Numbered from the stretch's first letter, positions 9,218 through 20,659 are shown. The stretch is 64,000 bases of DNA from Paenibacillus sp. FJAT-26967 (GCF_001541095.1 NZ_LMXH01000004.1:186001-250000); one strand, 5' to 3'. Notes: generated by a model not told the origin, from the letters alone. Translations and numbers: made by a program.

Positions 9218-9566
9218 GAAGCGCCAGATACAAAACGCAGAATACAAAACGCCCAATACAAGCGGGGTAAGTGAAGACCCAGGACTTGCCGGCATCGGGT
9301 TTACTCACAAGAAGCAGGCTGCCAGAGCAGAGCCGGCGTTCTTGCTGATCCGCATAATGTAAGCCGCTGAGAGCTTTCGCTCCGTGCAAACTCGTTTTTG
9401 CGTAAAATAAAAAATGGACGCTGATCGTTAGGGATCGCGTCCATTTGTATGTTTACCGGTGAGAGGAAGAGCTAAGGAAAAGAAAGCAGTCCAGGCTGAT
9501 GAGATCGGCTAGTTCGTCTCGCCGTTTGCTTGCCAAAGGCTGCTCACCCTTCTTCATCCTGCCTGT
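9218..9566. other. Intergenic gap with short tandem repeat and hairpin
   Basis: No gene supported. Starting at 9228 there are about three degenerate copies of a 14-bp unit beginning ATACAAAACGC (9228, 9242, 9256). A hairpin terminator lies at 9412-9446. The remainder lacks a reading frame with a ribosome binding site. Confidence 0.4.
9411..9447. terminator. Bidirectional hairpin terminator
   Basis: AAATGGACGC (9412-9421) pairs with GCGTCCATTT (9437-9446). It is flanked by an A-run on the left, so it can serve the rightward regulator gene and the leftward monooxygenase gene. Confidence 0.7.
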
Positions 9567-10613
9567 TCAGCGGGCTCTGCCCTGCAAGCCGACTGCTTCG
9601 GAGAGGATTTCATAAGACCGCAGGCGTGCCTGGTGGTCATAAATCTGCGAAGTGACGATAAATTCGTCCGCTTGAGTTTTCTCCAGGTAGAAGGATAGTT
9701 TGTCCAAGACCGTATCCTTGCTGCCTATCGCGGCAAAACCTAGTTTATCGCGGACAATGGCTTTCTCCTGTGATGTCCACAGCTCATCCATATCCGCTAC
9801 CGGCGGATTGAGCTTGCCTGTGCGCCCGCGGATCAGATTCAGGAACTGCTGCTCCATAGAGGTAGCCAGCTGCTGCGCTTCCTCATTGGTATCCGCTGCA
9901 ATGACGTTCATGCCGGCCATGGCGTAAGGCTCCTGCAGCGCTTCCGACGGGCGGAAACTGCTGCGGTACAGCTCCAGCGCCTGGAGCAGGTAATCCGGCG
10001 CAAAATGGCTGGCGAAGGCAAACGGCAGCCCGAGCTGTCCGGCCAGCTGCGCGCTGAAGCCGCTGGAGCCGAGCAGCCAGATCGGGATGTCGAGGCCTTC
10101 GCCCGGCACAGCCCGCACGCCCATTGAGCCCGAGGAGGGGCTCAAGTAAGCCCGCAGCTCGCTTAGCTGCTGCGGGAAGAACTGGCCGTCGCTCTCGGGG
10201 CCCCGGCGCAGTGCGCGGGCTGTGAGCTGGTCGGAGCCGGGTGCTCTCCCCAGCCCGAGATCAATGCGCCCGGGGTGCAGGGACTCGAGCGTGCCGAACT
10301 GCTCGGCGATGACCAGTGGCGCATGATTCGGCAGCATGATGCCGCCGGAGCCGACCCGGATCGACTTCGTACCGGCGGCGACATGGCCGATGACGACCGA
10401 TGTGGCCGAGGAAGCAATGCCAGGCATATTGTGATGCTCGGCCAGCCAGAACCGGTTGTAGCCCCACTTCTCCGCATGCTGGGCCAGATCCAGGGTGTTG
10501 CGCAAAGAATCAGCCGCCGTGTGGCCTACCGTGATGGGGGCCAGGTCCAGTATGGAGAAAGGGGTCTCTCCAATCCCTTTAGCAGCCCGGGCAGATTTGT
10601 TTTCTTCAGTCAT
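9567..10613 (-). CDS. LLM-class flavin-dependent oxidoreductase
   Basis: A 348-residue bacterial-luciferase-like monooxygenase. Family marks seen: [10 protein letters not shown] at the first barrel strand, [16 protein letters not shown], the strand-loop [33 protein letters not shown], and [16 protein letters not shown]. These suit an FMN-dependent TIM-barrel enzyme of the MsnO8/YhbW type. The substrate is unknown. No partner flavin reductase gene is adjacent. Start ATG with GAAGGGAG upstream. Monocistronic. Confidence 0.88.
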   Translation of the reverse strand: MTEENKSARAAKGIGETPFSILDLAPITVGHTAADSLRNTLDLAQHAEKWGYNRFWLAEHHNMPGIASSATSVVIGHVAAGTKSIRVGSGGIMLPNHAPLVIAEQFGTLESLHPGRIDLGLGRAPGSDQLTARALRRGPESDGQFFPQQLSELRAYLSPSSGSMGVRAVPGEGLDIPIWLLGSSGFSAQLAGQLGLPFAFASHFAPDYLLQALELYRSSFRPSEALQEPYAMAGMNVIAADTNEEAQQLATSMEQQFLNLIRGRTGKLNPPVADMDELWTSQEKAIVRDKLGFAAIGSKDTVLDKLSFYLEKTQADEFIVTSQIYDHQARLRSYEILSEAVGLQGRAR

Positions 10614-10980
10614 AATAAATTCTCCCTTCTATAATAGAACTCTCTATGAACAAACCGCAGCGCTATATTGTAATCATCGTATTATGCGCTGAATGAACTC
10701 GGATCATCTGCAAAAGCCCGTTTGGGCCTCATATATAATTATTAGCTAATATATAATTTAAAGCAAGTAGGCACTTTATGTAAACATAAACGGCTGCCCT
10801 GTAAGTCCCGGCTCCGGCCGATTCAGGGGGTTGAAGAGGTCACCCGGGAATCGACAATGTAGAGAAGGGTTCAGCCCGCCGTCTGCAAGAATACAGCAAA
10901 AAAACGCCTCTTGAGCCCTGAGGGGCCCAAGAGGCGTTCGTATTATATAATTCCGTGGTATTAAAGGTGAGCGGATTGCA
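10614..10980. other. Intergenic gap upstream of the monooxygenase
   Basis: Holds the monooxygenase promoter region and, at 10897-10938, the gdhA terminator. A stretch at about 10720-10780 is strongly AT-rich. A leftward frame crossing 10776-11009 overlaps the gdhA end and its terminator and is not credible. Confidence 0.4.
10897..10938 (-). terminator. gdhA terminator
   Basis: AACGCCTCTTG (10903-10913) pairs with CAAGAGGCGTT (10928-10938). On the minus strand the hairpin is followed by a run of T (the A-run at 10898-10904). Typical rho-independent terminator 40 bp after the gdhA stop. Confidence 0.88.
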
Positions 10981-12369
<1,389 letters not shown>

Positions 12370-12389
12370 TCACCAGCCCTTAAGAATTT

Positions 12390-12404
12390 AGTTAACGTTT
12401 TGAG
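12390..12404 (-). promoter_or_regulatory. Possible cre-like site before gdhA
   Basis: The minus strand reads CTCAAAACGTTAACT, matching 13 of 15 positions of the degenerate cre form WTGNAANCGNWNNCW but with the conserved G changed to C. It lies about 27 bp upstream of the gdhA start, downstream of the proposed promoter. Confidence 0.25.
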
Positions 12405-12430
12405 TCAGGTTGTTGTCATCTTTTAAAGTA

Positions 12431-12458
12431 ATTTTACATGTTTTTGATCATACAGCAA
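12431..12458 (-). promoter_or_regulatory. Candidate sigma-A promoter of gdhA
   Basis: On the minus strand TTGCTG and TAAAAT are separated by 16 bases, 68 bp upstream of the start codon. Confidence 0.4.
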
Positions 12459-12742
12459 CTTTTTTATTTTTTGAAACCGGTATTTTTAAAGTAATTTGCA
12501 AATTTTTTGTGACAGATTAAATATTCTGAAAACAATTTGCATACTCACCGGTGGTCAATAAAACTAGAGGAATCCGACCTGAAATCGAACTTAACTCATT
12601 GAAAAATCTCTTAATCCAGAAACGTTATAACGCGTTGAAGAAATAAAGTGTGAGTTTAATGAAAAATAATATCCTATTTCGCAAAAAAAATCAAAATAAT
12701 TTTAATCAATTCTGATATTTTTATAGACAAGGAGGCGTTCGC

Positions 12743-13627
12743 GTGAGCTATCATCCGATTATTCAGCAGACGATTAACTATATGGAAGAGCATTTGGAAG
12801 AAGAACTTTCTCTGGAAAAGATCGCACGATCCGCGGGCTTCTCGATGTTCCATTACCACCGCATCTTCCAGGCGGAAATTGGGATGACGATCACCGAATA
12901 TGTGCGGACGAGACGAATTGTCGGCGCAGCTGTGAGGCTGTTGTATACGAATGAACGCATCTTGGATATTGCTTTTCATTACAGATTTGAATCGCAGGAG
13001 GCGTTTACCCGGGCGTTCAAGAAAATATACCATCTTCCGCCGGGACGTTACCGCAAACTGATGAACAAAGTGAATCAGCAAAAGGAGGAGTTACCTATGA
13101 ATACCCCGCAGCCCGTAAAAGGCTGGTTTCTAAGCGGAAGCCATCCGTTTCATTATGAGATGGGCATCGACCGTCACACGGTTCATAAAGGAAGAGCATC
13201 AGGATATCTGAAATCTATGATGGTTGAATCCGCCGAGCAATTCGGTACTATGATGCAGGCTTTTAAAGCGGACCACTACCGAGGTGAGCGAATTAAGCTC
13301 TCTGCATTCATTAAAACAGACGATGTGAAGCAATTCGCAGCCATGTGGATGCGGGTGGATAGCGCATCGGACGAAATTCTCCAGTTCGACAACATGAGTA
13401 ACCGGCCGATTACAGGAAGCAATCACTGGAACCATTACTCCATCGTGCTTGATGTGCCTCCGGCAAGCGCAGCGATATCGTTCGGCGTCCTGCTTAACGG
13501 CAGCGGGTGTGTCTGGGCAGACGGTTTCGCCTTCGAGACTGTAGATCTGAGTGTGCCTAGTACGAACCTGGAAGTGGACGGGGGACTGCACGACGAGCCC
13601 CTTAATCTCTCTTTTGAAGAAGAATAA
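12743..13627 (+). CDS. AraC-family regulator with extra C-terminal domain
   Basis: A 294-residue regulator. Residues 5-105 form the double helix-turn-helix (LSLEKIARSAGFSMFHYHRIF and ILDIAFHYRFESQEAFTRAF), here N-terminal. A beta-rich C-terminal domain of about 160 residues follows (GWFLSGSHPFHYEMG; WAPDGFAFE-like ending around residue 270), which is not the usual GyrI-like effector domain and reminds one of carbohydrate-binding-like folds. The start is GTG at 12743 with AAGGAGG eight bases upstream. Target genes are unknown; the cysteine hydrolase downstream is a candidate. Confidence 0.82.
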   Translation: MSYHPIIQQTINYMEEHLEEELSLEKIARSAGFSMFHYHRIFQAEIGMTITEYVRTRRIVGAAVRLLYTNERILDIAFHYRFESQEAFTRAFKKIYHLPPGRYRKLMNKVNQQKEELPMNTPQPVKGWFLSGSHPFHYEMGIDRHTVHKGRASGYLKSMMVESAEQFGTMMQAFKADHYRGERIKLSAFIKTDDVKQFAAMWMRVDSASDEILQFDNMSNRPITGSNHWNHYSIVLDVPPASAAISFGVLLNGSGCVWADGFAFETVDLSVPSTNLEVDGGLHDEPLNLSFEEE

Positions 13628-13795
13628 GTTCCAGCGCTCAAGTCAGGAACAGGACCGGACCCTTCTGTTAGGGGATCGGTCTTTGTTATAGATAGGTACA
13701 AGCTGATTCGGCAATCTCTTTCCATATAAGAATATCAGTGCTAGGATAAATATGGAAGTGCCCGAGTGAACGATCATTTTAATAGAGGTGATAAA

Positions 13796-14452
13796 ATGAA
13801 CAAATATACTGCACCTAACTGGGCGTCATCTGTGCTGCTCACGATTGACACCCAGAATGACTTTACTCTGCCGGATGCTCCGGCCCGCATAGCGGGTACT
13901 GCGGAGGTACTGCCTTATATGCAGCAATTGCTGCAGGCATACCGGGAGGCAAATTTGCCTATTGTCCACGTGATCCGCCTCTATCAAACAGATGGAGCCA
14001 ATGTGGATATCTGCCGCAAAGAACTGATCGAGAACGGGACCGTCATCGCTGCTCCAGGAACGGATGGCGCTGAATTGGTTGCTGAAATTAAGCCGCAGGA
14101 AGCACCTGATCTGGAAGCGGAAAGCTTGCTGCGGGGGCAATTTCAACAAATCGGGCCTAACGAATGGGTGATGTACAAGCCGAGATGGGGGGCTTTTTAT
14201 GGGACGGAGCTGGAAGCCTTCCTAAGAGGAAAGGGTACGGATACACTCGTTTTTAGCGGTTGCAACTTTCCCAATTGTCCCCGGACGACTATGTATGAAG
14301 CAAGCGAACGTGATTTTAGAGTAGTAATGGTGCCAGATGCAATATCCGGCGTATACGAGTTAGGAATCACCGAATTGAGCAGGATCGGCATTGTTATGCT
14401 GCCTACAAATGAAGTTGTGAACGAAGTGGCCGGAGTCGCTGCTCCTTTATAA
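13796..14452 (+). CDS. Isochorismatase-family cysteine hydrolase
   Basis: About 218 residues. The family catalytic triad is visible: Asp in LTIDTQNDF, Lys in MYKPRWGAFYGT, and the nucleophilic Cys in GCNFPNCPRTTMYEA. Members hydrolyse amides or vinyl ethers (nicotinamidase- or isochorismatase-like); this clade with NCPRTT has no assured substrate. I chose the ATG at 13796 because AGAGGTGA lies six bases upstream; the open frame extends back to a GTG at 13766 that lacks such a site. Confidence 0.82.
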   Translation: MNKYTAPNWASSVLLTIDTQNDFTLPDAPARIAGTAEVLPYMQQLLQAYREANLPIVHVIRLYQTDGANVDICRKELIENGTVIAAPGTDGAELVAEIKPQEAPDLEAESLLRGQFQQIGPNEWVMYKPRWGAFYGTELEAFLRGKGTDTLVFSGCNFPNCPRTTMYEASERDFRVVMVPDAISGVYELGITELSRIGIVMLPTNEVVNEVAGVAAPL

Positions 14453-14662
14453 GGGGCTGAAGGGTGTGTATAGCTCGGGACGACGGTACCTTGATAGGTC
14501 TAGTTTCAGTTGATTATACGTGGTACATTTAAGAGAAGCGGGTACCGATTGTTCCACGGGGAACATAATGGAGGGACCCATAACTAGCTTGCACAGGACC
14601 CTTTCTGTACCGCGAATTATTCCGGGAAGACTGACTTTGCAAGAAACCATAGCATCTTAATA

Positions 14663-14697
14663 CAAACCGGGCTTTTCTATGAGCTGCCGGTTTTTCT
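14663..14697 (+). terminator. Hairpin with T-tract
   Basis: AAACCGG (14664-14670) pairs with CCGG plus the first T residues (14687-14693), followed by a T-run, just upstream of the WYL regulator. It may end transcription coming from the hydrolase gene. Confidence 0.5.
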
Positions 14698-14721
14698 TAT
14701 TGTATAGAGGGGGAGGATGAA

Positions 14722-15666
14722 ATGAAGATTGACCGGCTGCTCGCGATGACCATTCTGCTGCTGAACCGTAAAAAAATGAGCGCCAAGGAGTTGGCCGACC
14801 GGTTCCAGGTGTCTACCAAGACGATCTACCGGGACATGGAAACCCTTAGCGGGGCGGGAATTCCGGTTTTTGCTCATCAGGGAACTGCCGGAGGCTTCGA
14901 AATAATGGAGCATTATACCCTAAGCCGTCAGGTGCTCTCACTGGAAGAGCTGCGGTCATTGCTTGCTGCGGTCAAAGGCATTCATACGGCTCTGGATGAC
15001 AGTAAGCTGGCCGACTTGCTTGAGAAAGTGAAAGCTATGCTGAACAAGACGGAGAGGGACCGGCTGGATATCAGCGGTGAGGCGATTACGTTTGATTTTA
15101 ATCCATGGGGGCAGGGGCAGGCGGTCAGAGATAAAGTCAATGCGCTCAAGGAAGCGATTGCGGCGTCCAGGCTGGTAACGATCCGGTATACTAATATGAA
15201 CGGAAGCGAATCAGAGAGAGAGGTAGAACCCGCTAGTCTGATTCTGAAAGGAAACGTGTGGTACCTGCTGGCATACTGCAAGCTGAGAGCGGACTTTCGT
15301 ATTTTCAGGCTGTCGAGGATATGTGAATGGCAAGTACACACCCGGCTCTTCGAAGCACGCAAGGCGCCTCCTGTAGATGCTTATAGCTGGGATGCCGCCT
15401 GGTCTGCGGATAATAAAGTGGCCGGAGTCATCTTGATTTTTCGGCCGGAGGTCAAACACCGGGTGGGAGATTCTTATTTTCCCGAACAGGTTGAGTATCT
15501 GGAAGACGGGACGATGCGTGTCATGGGGGAATTTAACGCCGACGAATGGTTCTATAGCCAGCTGCTCAGTTACGGGAATAAGGTTAAGGTGGAAGGGCCG
15601 GCTGCGGTGGTGAAGGAACTGAAGAGACGTGCTGCCCAAATTGTGGATCAATATGCGGAAATATGA
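14722..15666 (+). CDS. YafY-like HTH/WYL transcriptional regulator
   Basis: A 314-residue regulator. Residues 1-60 form an HTH_11 winged helix (LLLNRKKMSAKELADRF, VSTKTIYRDMETLSGAGIPV). A WYL domain lies around residues 140-215 (LVTIRYTN, SLILKGNVWYLLAYCKLR, FRIFRLSRI), followed by a C-terminal extension typical of the family. WYL domains bind nucleic-acid-like or small ligands. Start ATG 14722 with GGGGGAGG upstream. The GyrI-like gene 60 bp downstream is the usual partner of such regulators and probably shares its transcript. Confidence 0.9.
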   Translation: MKIDRLLAMTILLLNRKKMSAKELADRFQVSTKTIYRDMETLSGAGIPVFAHQGTAGGFEIMEHYTLSRQVLSLEELRSLLAAVKGIHTALDDSKLADLLEKVKAMLNKTERDRLDISGEAITFDFNPWGQGQAVRDKVNALKEAIAASRLVTIRYTNMNGSESEREVEPASLILKGNVWYLLAYCKLRADFRIFRLSRICEWQVHTRLFEARKAPPVDAYSWDAAWSADNKVAGVILIFRPEVKHRVGDSYFPEQVEYLEDGTMRVMGEFNADEWFYSQLLSYGNKVKVEGPAAVVKELKRRAAQIVDQYAEI

Positions 15667-15729
15667 CACACTGATGTCCAATTTAATCCCGTAAGATACA
15701 AGTATATGAACGGAAATGAGGGTATGAAC

Positions 15730-16206
15730 ATGACAAACAACTATACACAGCTGCCGGCATTTGAACTGACCGGTGTCCACTGCCGGACAACTAACGAGCA
15801 GGAAGCGGGACCGGAGGGGAAGCTGGGAGCCTTGTGGCAGCAATATTTTGAGAGCGGCTTATCGGTTGCGCCGGGCATCCGGAACCCTCAGTTTCTCTAT
15901 GGACTGTACACGGATTATGAAACGGATGCCAGCGGAGCGTATACGGCGCTGATCGGGCATGAGCTCGGGGCGGGGGAAGTACGCGAAGGGCTTGCAACAG
16001 CGGCGGTGCCCGCAGCGAAGTATAAGATTTTCACTACGCAGAGAGGGCCGGTGCAGCAGGTCGTAGCCCAAAAGTGGCAGGAAATCTGGCAGTATTTCGG
16101 GCAATCCTCAGAGGAGCGGACTTATACGGGGGATTTTGAGCGGTACGATCTTGCGAAGTTTGACCCGGCGGCCGCCGTTGTCGAGATTTTTGTAGCCGTG
16201 AAATAG
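15730..16206 (+). CDS. GyrI-like effector-binding domain protein
   Basis: About 158 residues, a stand-alone GyrI-like / AraC effector-binding (BacR-type) domain. It starts with the strand FELTGVHCRTTNEQ, contains YGLYTDYETDASGAYTALIGHEL, and ends in a FDPAAAVVEIFVAVK strand that closes the fold. Such proteins bind small hydrophobic cations or serve as hydrolases. ATG 15730 is preferred because GAGGGT ends seven bases before it; ATGs at 15706 and 15724 are also in frame. Confidence 0.75.
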   Translation: MTNNYTQLPAFELTGVHCRTTNEQEAGPEGKLGALWQQYFESGLSVAPGIRNPQFLYGLYTDYETDASGAYTALIGHELGAGEVREGLATAAVPAAKYKIFTTQRGPVQQVVAQKWQEIWQYFGQSSEERTYTGDFERYDLAKFDPAAAVVEIFVAVK

Positions 16207-16255
16207 CACGGCAATAAGCGTGACAATAGTAGGGCGCATGCAGAGTAACAAGTTC

Positions 16256-16480
16256 TCATTTCCTACGGGTGGCGGCGACGATAAGGACTCCAAGTGCAAA
16301 CAGGAAGATTCCGGAGTATAAGGTGTAGCTGGTGATATTCCATATTTCAGATGGAATGTTGTTGCGTACTAGCTGCATATGTTCCGAAGGGCTAGTTGAA
16401 AATAAAAATATTTTTTCCCAGCTTCCAAGTGCAATAAAGAACAGTCCGAACGAAGTGAATACAATTCCAAGTTTATTCAT
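16256..16480 (-). CDS. Small two-helix membrane protein
   Basis: A 75-residue unrecognised protein with two hydrophobic helices (about residues 4-22 and 49-70) and a short polar loop. The start at 16480 (MNKLGIVF) is chosen because AGAGG lies seven bases upstream; the frame continues back to 16564 without a better site. It ends in a basic ATRRK tail, suggesting a cytoplasmic C-terminus. No function can be assigned. Confidence 0.55.
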   Translation of the reverse strand: MNKLGIVFTSFGLFFIALGSWEKIFLFSTSPSEHMQLVRNNIPSEIWNITSYTLYSGIFLFALGVLIVAATRRK

Positions 16481-16708
16481 TGCTTTACCTCTCTTCATGG
16501 AAGTGTCTTTCCGAACCTGGGAAGGCGCTTTTTTTGAGTTACCGGTGCAGGTTAACAGCAACACCCGGGACTCCCTCCCGCCCGATTCTAAACGGCTATG
16601 ACTCCAGACTCATTTTACAATAAATTCTAAAAATATTAACACGTGGTTAAAATACTTCTGGTAAACTATTTCCTGTAATCTATTTACAGGGAAGGCGGGA
16701 TTCATAGA

Positions 16709-19700
16709 ATGGGAATCGGTACGCTTAAACAGTGGAGGAAGCTGACAGCTTCGGCTTTGGCTTTCGGATTAATCTCCGTGCAGATTTTACCGGGTGTTAT
16801 TAAGGCCCAGAGGCCCATCGAACAGGGGGTTGTGGTTGCCCAGGCAGATCCGCAATCGGATGCTGGAATCGCAAGTGCCGCAGCGGGAGTGCGATCCTTT
16901 GTACTCGCTGATCCGGTGATGGACACGGCTTCAGGCGTGCGTGCCAGTGTCCGGGTCAGTCCGTCGGGGGAGAGTCACAACGGTGAAGAAGTCGTGGTTT
17001 TTGAACTCTTCAACGGCTCTGCGCCTGTAGGGATTGCTGCTGTCCAGAAGGACATCACAGCTCCGGAGAAAATAACAGCCCATTTTAATTCTGTGGGCCC
17101 GAACCTGTCTGTCCGTGTTTTTGTAGTGGATTCATACAGCGGAAATCTATCGAATGTTGGTAATAATCTGGCAGAACCGGTTACGATCAAGCCCTCTTCT
17201 TATTCTTCCTCTTTAAATCTTCGTATTATGGAAACGACGGATGTACATACGAATCTGGTAGATTACGACTACTATAAAGATGCTCCTTCCTTAACCGTTG
17301 GTTTGGCCAAAACCGCCTCCTTGATCAAGGAAGCGCGCAAAGAAAACCCAAATACCTTTCTCGTGGATAATGGGGATTTGATCCAGGGAACCCCACTGGG
17401 GACCTATATCGCCACCATTGACGGGCTGAAACAGCCTAACGCGGTTCATCCGGTATATAAAGCGATGAATAAACTGGACTATGATGCGGCAACATTCGGC
17501 AATCACGAATTCAACTACGGACTGGAATTCTTGGATAAGTCCATTAAAGGCGCGGAGTTCCCGTATCTGAATGCGAATATTTATGTGGACGATCATGATA
17601 ATAATCCGGATAACGATGCGAATAAATTCACTCCGTATCAGATTCTCGATAGAACTTACAAGGACGAGAAGGGCCAGGATCAGAAGATCAAAGTCGGCGT
17701 TCTCGGCTTGGTGGCCCCTCAGATCATGGATTGGGACAAGATCAATCTGGAGGGCAAGGTAATCGCCAAGGATATCGTGGCGACGGCCTCCAAATTCGTG
17801 CCTAAGATGAAAGCGGAAGGCGCGGATGTCGTTATTGCGCTGGCCCATTCCGGCTTTAACGGTGCGGCTCAGGCGGATACTTTCGCAGAAGACGCGATCC
17901 TGCCGCTGAGCAAGGTAGCGGGAATCGATGCGATTACGTTCTCGCATACGCACAAGGTATTCCCGGCAGCGGACACCAAGTCCCTGGATGGCTTGTTCAA
18001 AGACGCGAAGGGGAATCCGCTGCCGGGTGTAGACAATGTCAAAGGCACGATCAATGGCGTTGCGGCCGTTCAGGCCGGTTACGGCGGCGCGAACCTTGGC
18101 CTGATCGATTTGAAGCTGGTTCAGGATAGCGGCAAATGGAGAGTTGCCGGTTCACAATCTTCTACCCGTGCGATTTACGATAATGCGGCGAAGAAAGAAC
18201 TTGTACAAGCCGATCCGGCCATTCTGGAAGCCGTAGAGGCCGAGCATCGGGCGACGAAAGCGTACGCTAATCAGCCGATCGGTGAAACGACAGCGCCTAT
18301 TCACAGCTATTTTGCCCTCGTGCAGGATGATCCTTCGGTCCAAATCGTAACTAACGCGCAGAAGGAATATGTCAGCAAATATATTGCGACGAATGCTCCG
18401 CAGTATAAAGATCTGCCGGTTCTGTCCGTAGGAGCTCCGTTCAAAGCAGGACGCAACGGCCCGCAGGAATATACGGATATTGCCAAGGGCTCTATTGCGA
18501 TTAAAAGCGCCAGCGATTTGTATCTCTACGACAATACGCTCAAAGCAGTCAAAGTGAAGGGGGCGGTCGTGAAGGATTGGCTGGATATGTCCGCAGGCAT
18601 GTTCAACCAGATCAATCCGTCCCTCACCGAAGAGCAGCCCCTGCTGAATCCGGGCTTCCAGGTGTTCAACTTTGATATCATCGATGGAGTGACCTATCAG
18701 CTGGATGTTACGAAACCGGCCAAATATAAGCCGGATGGCAGTCTGAACGATGCGGCCTCCAGCCGGGTTGTAAATCTGCACTATAACGGGCAGCCGATTA
18801 ATCCCGAGCAGGAGTTCATCGTGGTGACGAACAACTACCGTGCAAGCGGCGGGGGCAACTTCCCTGGCATCAAGGGGGCGCAGCTCGTTGTGGATTCGGC
18901 CGATGAGAACCGGCAGGTGCTGATGGATTACATCAGCGGGCAGAAGACGATTAATCCTTCTGCGGACAAGAACTGGTCCATCGCGCCGGTTACAGGCAGT
19001 CCTAAGGTAACCTTCACCAGCTCTCCGAATGCGGTTGCGTATTTGGCAGACAACCCCCACATTAAGAACACGAATGTGACCACGGATAAAGGCTTCACCG
19101 TCTATTCGCTGGACCTGAGCGGCGGCACACGGCCAAACCCGGGTCAGCCGGTTAAGGTGCAGCTGCTCGGCGTTAACGATTTCCATGGGCAGCTGGATAC
19201 GACTTCTGATTTTGGATACGGCAAAGTCGGTGGCGCCGCCTATCTGGCCACTTACTTCAAAGAGTGGAGAAAAGCGAATCCGAACACGCTGCTCGTTCAT
19301 GCCGGAGATTCCGTGGGAGCGACTGCACCTGTTTCTTCTATGGAGAGGGATAAGCCTACCATGGAATTTATGAATCTGATGAAATTCGATGTCGGTACGC
19401 TCGGCAATCATGAGTTTGACCAGGGCGTGGCAGCTCTCCGTGCGCAAATTAACGGGGGACCCGATCCTAAGAAGCCGGATGTCCTCTATGACAAAGCGAA
19501 TTTCCCCTATGTAAGCACAAACGCATTGGATGCGGCCACGGATAAACCTTTATTCGAGCCCTATGTCATCAAAGAAATCGGAGGCGCCAAAATCGGCTTT
19601 ATCGGCGTTGCGACGATGTCGACGGTCAACAAGGTTTCGCCGGAAGGCTTGAAGGGCGTCAAGCTTGTCGAGCAGGCGCCTGTCGTCAACCAAGCGGTGG

Positions 19701-20659
19701 CGGAACTGAAGGCGCAGGGCGTCAAAGCCATCGTCGTGCTTGCGCATGACCCGGCGAGTGTGAAAGATAACGTGGCATCCGGAGAAGCCGTAGATCTGGC
19801 GAATGCAATCGATGATGAAGTCGACGTTATTTTTGCCGGAGATAATCATGCCAAAGTGAATACGATCGTTGATAACAAGCTGATGGTGCAGGCGTACTCA
19901 TACGGTACTGCTTTTGCAGACGTAGACTTGGAAATTGATCCGGCTACAGGCGATATTGTCACAAAAACCGCCGCTATCGTGGATGTGAAGCAGGAAGGCG
20001 TTACCCCTGACGCAGAAGTACTCGCGCTCATTAACAAGTACTTGGATAAGTTCCCGGTGCTTAAGGAGCCGGTAGGAACCACAGATGTCGTTTATGCCCG
20101 GACAGGCGCCTATAACGGGGAGAATGCGCTGGGCAATCTCATCGCGGATGCGATGCGTGACGGGATGCAGTCGGATTTTGCTTTTATGAATCCGGGTGGC
20201 ATCCGCGCCGATTTGCCTAAGGGCAACATCCAGTTCTCGGACTTGGCCAAGATCCAGCCATTCGGCAATACACTCGTTAAACTGACGCTGACCGGCGGGC
20301 AGATCAAAAAACTGCTTCAGCAGCAATGGGGCAAAAAGCTGGATGGAAGTCCGGATACGAAGACCTTGCAGATTTCGGGTCTGAGCTATACGGCTGACTT
20401 CAGCAAGCCGATCGAAGAGCGGGTAGCCGATCTGAAGAAAGCGGATGGAACACCGATCGACGATAACGGAACGTATACGGTAACCGTAAATAACTTTATG
20501 GCGGCAGGCGGCGACAACTATAAAGTGCTTCTTGAAGGAACGAACGTGGAAGTGGGTCTGAATGATCTCGATGTCTTCTACGCTTACATTACCCAGACCT
20601 TCAAAGGCGGCAAGATTACTTCCAAGCTGGAAGGGCGCATCACGAACTTAAACCAGTAG
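16709..20659 (+). CDS. yfkN: Secreted tandem YfkN-type nucleotidase / cyclic phosphodiesterase
   Basis: A 1316-residue exported enzyme with a signal peptide (about residues 1-34) and a 130-residue Ig-like N-terminal part. Two complete 5'-nucleotidase-superfamily units follow. Unit 1 begins near residue 170 with TTDVHTN, DNGDLIQG, GNHEFNYG and SHTHKVFP. Unit 2 begins near residue 816 with NDFHGQLDT, HAGDSVGA, GNHEFDQG and AGDNHAKV. Both have the C-terminal substrate-binding domain (RASGGGNFPG; FMAAGGDNY). This matches the B. subtilis YfkN layout: 2',3'-cyclic phosphodiesterase/3'-nucleotidase plus 5'-nucleotidase for scavenging extracellular nucleotides. No sorting signal or SLH domain is present; the SLH protein encoded 90 bp downstream may help retain it. 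Confidence 0.88.
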   Translation: MGIGTLKQWRKLTASALAFGLISVQILPGVIKAQRPIEQGVVVAQADPQSDAGIASAAAGVRSFVLADPVMDTASGVRASVRVSPSGESHNGEEVVVFELFNGSAPVGIAAVQKDITAPEKITAHFNSVGPNLSVRVFVVDSYSGNLSNVGNNLAEPVTIKPSSYSSSLNLRIMETTDVHTNLVDYDYYKDAPSLTVGLAKTASLIKEARKENPNTFLVDNGDLIQGTPLGTYIATIDGLKQPNAVHPVYKAMNKLDYDAATFGNHEFNYGLEFLDKSIKGAEFPYLNANIYVDDHDNNPDNDANKFTPYQILDRTYKDEKGQDQKIKVGVLGLVAPQIMDWDKINLEGKVIAKDIVATASKFVPKMKAEGADVVIALAHSGFNGAAQADTFAEDAILPLSKVAGIDAITFSHTHKVFPAADTKSLDGLFKDAKGNPLPGVDNVKGTINGVAAVQAGYGGANLGLIDLKLVQDSGKWRVAGSQSSTRAIYDNAAKKELVQADPAILEAVEAEHRATKAYANQPIGETTAPIHSYFALVQDDPSVQIVTNAQKEYVSKYIATNAPQYKDLPVLSVGAPFKAGRNGPQEYTDIAKGSIAIKSASDLYLYDNTLKAVKVKGAVVKDWLDMSAGMFNQINPSLTEEQPLLNPGFQVFNFDIIDGVTYQLDVTKPAKYKPDGSLNDAASSRVVNLHYNGQPINPEQEFIVVTNNYRASGGGNFPGIKGAQLVVDSADENRQVLMDYISGQKTINPSADKNWSIAPVTGSPKVTFTSSPNAVAYLADNPHIKNTNVTTDKGFTVYSLDLSGGTRPNPGQPVKVQLLGVNDFHGQLDTTSDFGYGKVGGAAYLATYFKEWRKANPNTLLVHAGDSVGATAPVSSMERDKPTMEFMNLMKFDVGTLGNHEFDQGVAALRAQINGGPDPKKPDVLYDKANFPYVSTNALDAATDKPLFEPYVIKEIGGAKIGFIGVATMSTVNKVSPEGLKGVKLVEQAPVVNQAVAELKAQGVKAIVVLAHDPASVKDNVASGEAVDLANAIDDEVDVIFAGDNHAKVNTIVDNKLMVQAYSYGTAFADVDLEIDPATGDIVTKTAAIVDVKQEGVTPDAEVLALINKYLDKFPVLKEPVGTTDVVYARTGAYNGENALGNLIADAMRDGMQSDFAFMNPGGIRADLPKGNIQFSDLAKIQPFGNTLVKLTLTGGQIKKLLQQQWGKKLDGSPDTKTLQISGLSYTADFSKPIEERVADLKKADGTPIDDNGTYTVTVNNFMAAGGDNYKVLLEGTNVEVGLNDLDVFYAYITQTFKGGKITSKLEGRITNLNQ

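Noticed and set aside
18152-19447. 431-residue open frame antisense to the YfkN-like gene
   Set aside because: Opposite a conserved two-domain enzyme; low-complexity Arg/Ile composition typical of shadow frames.
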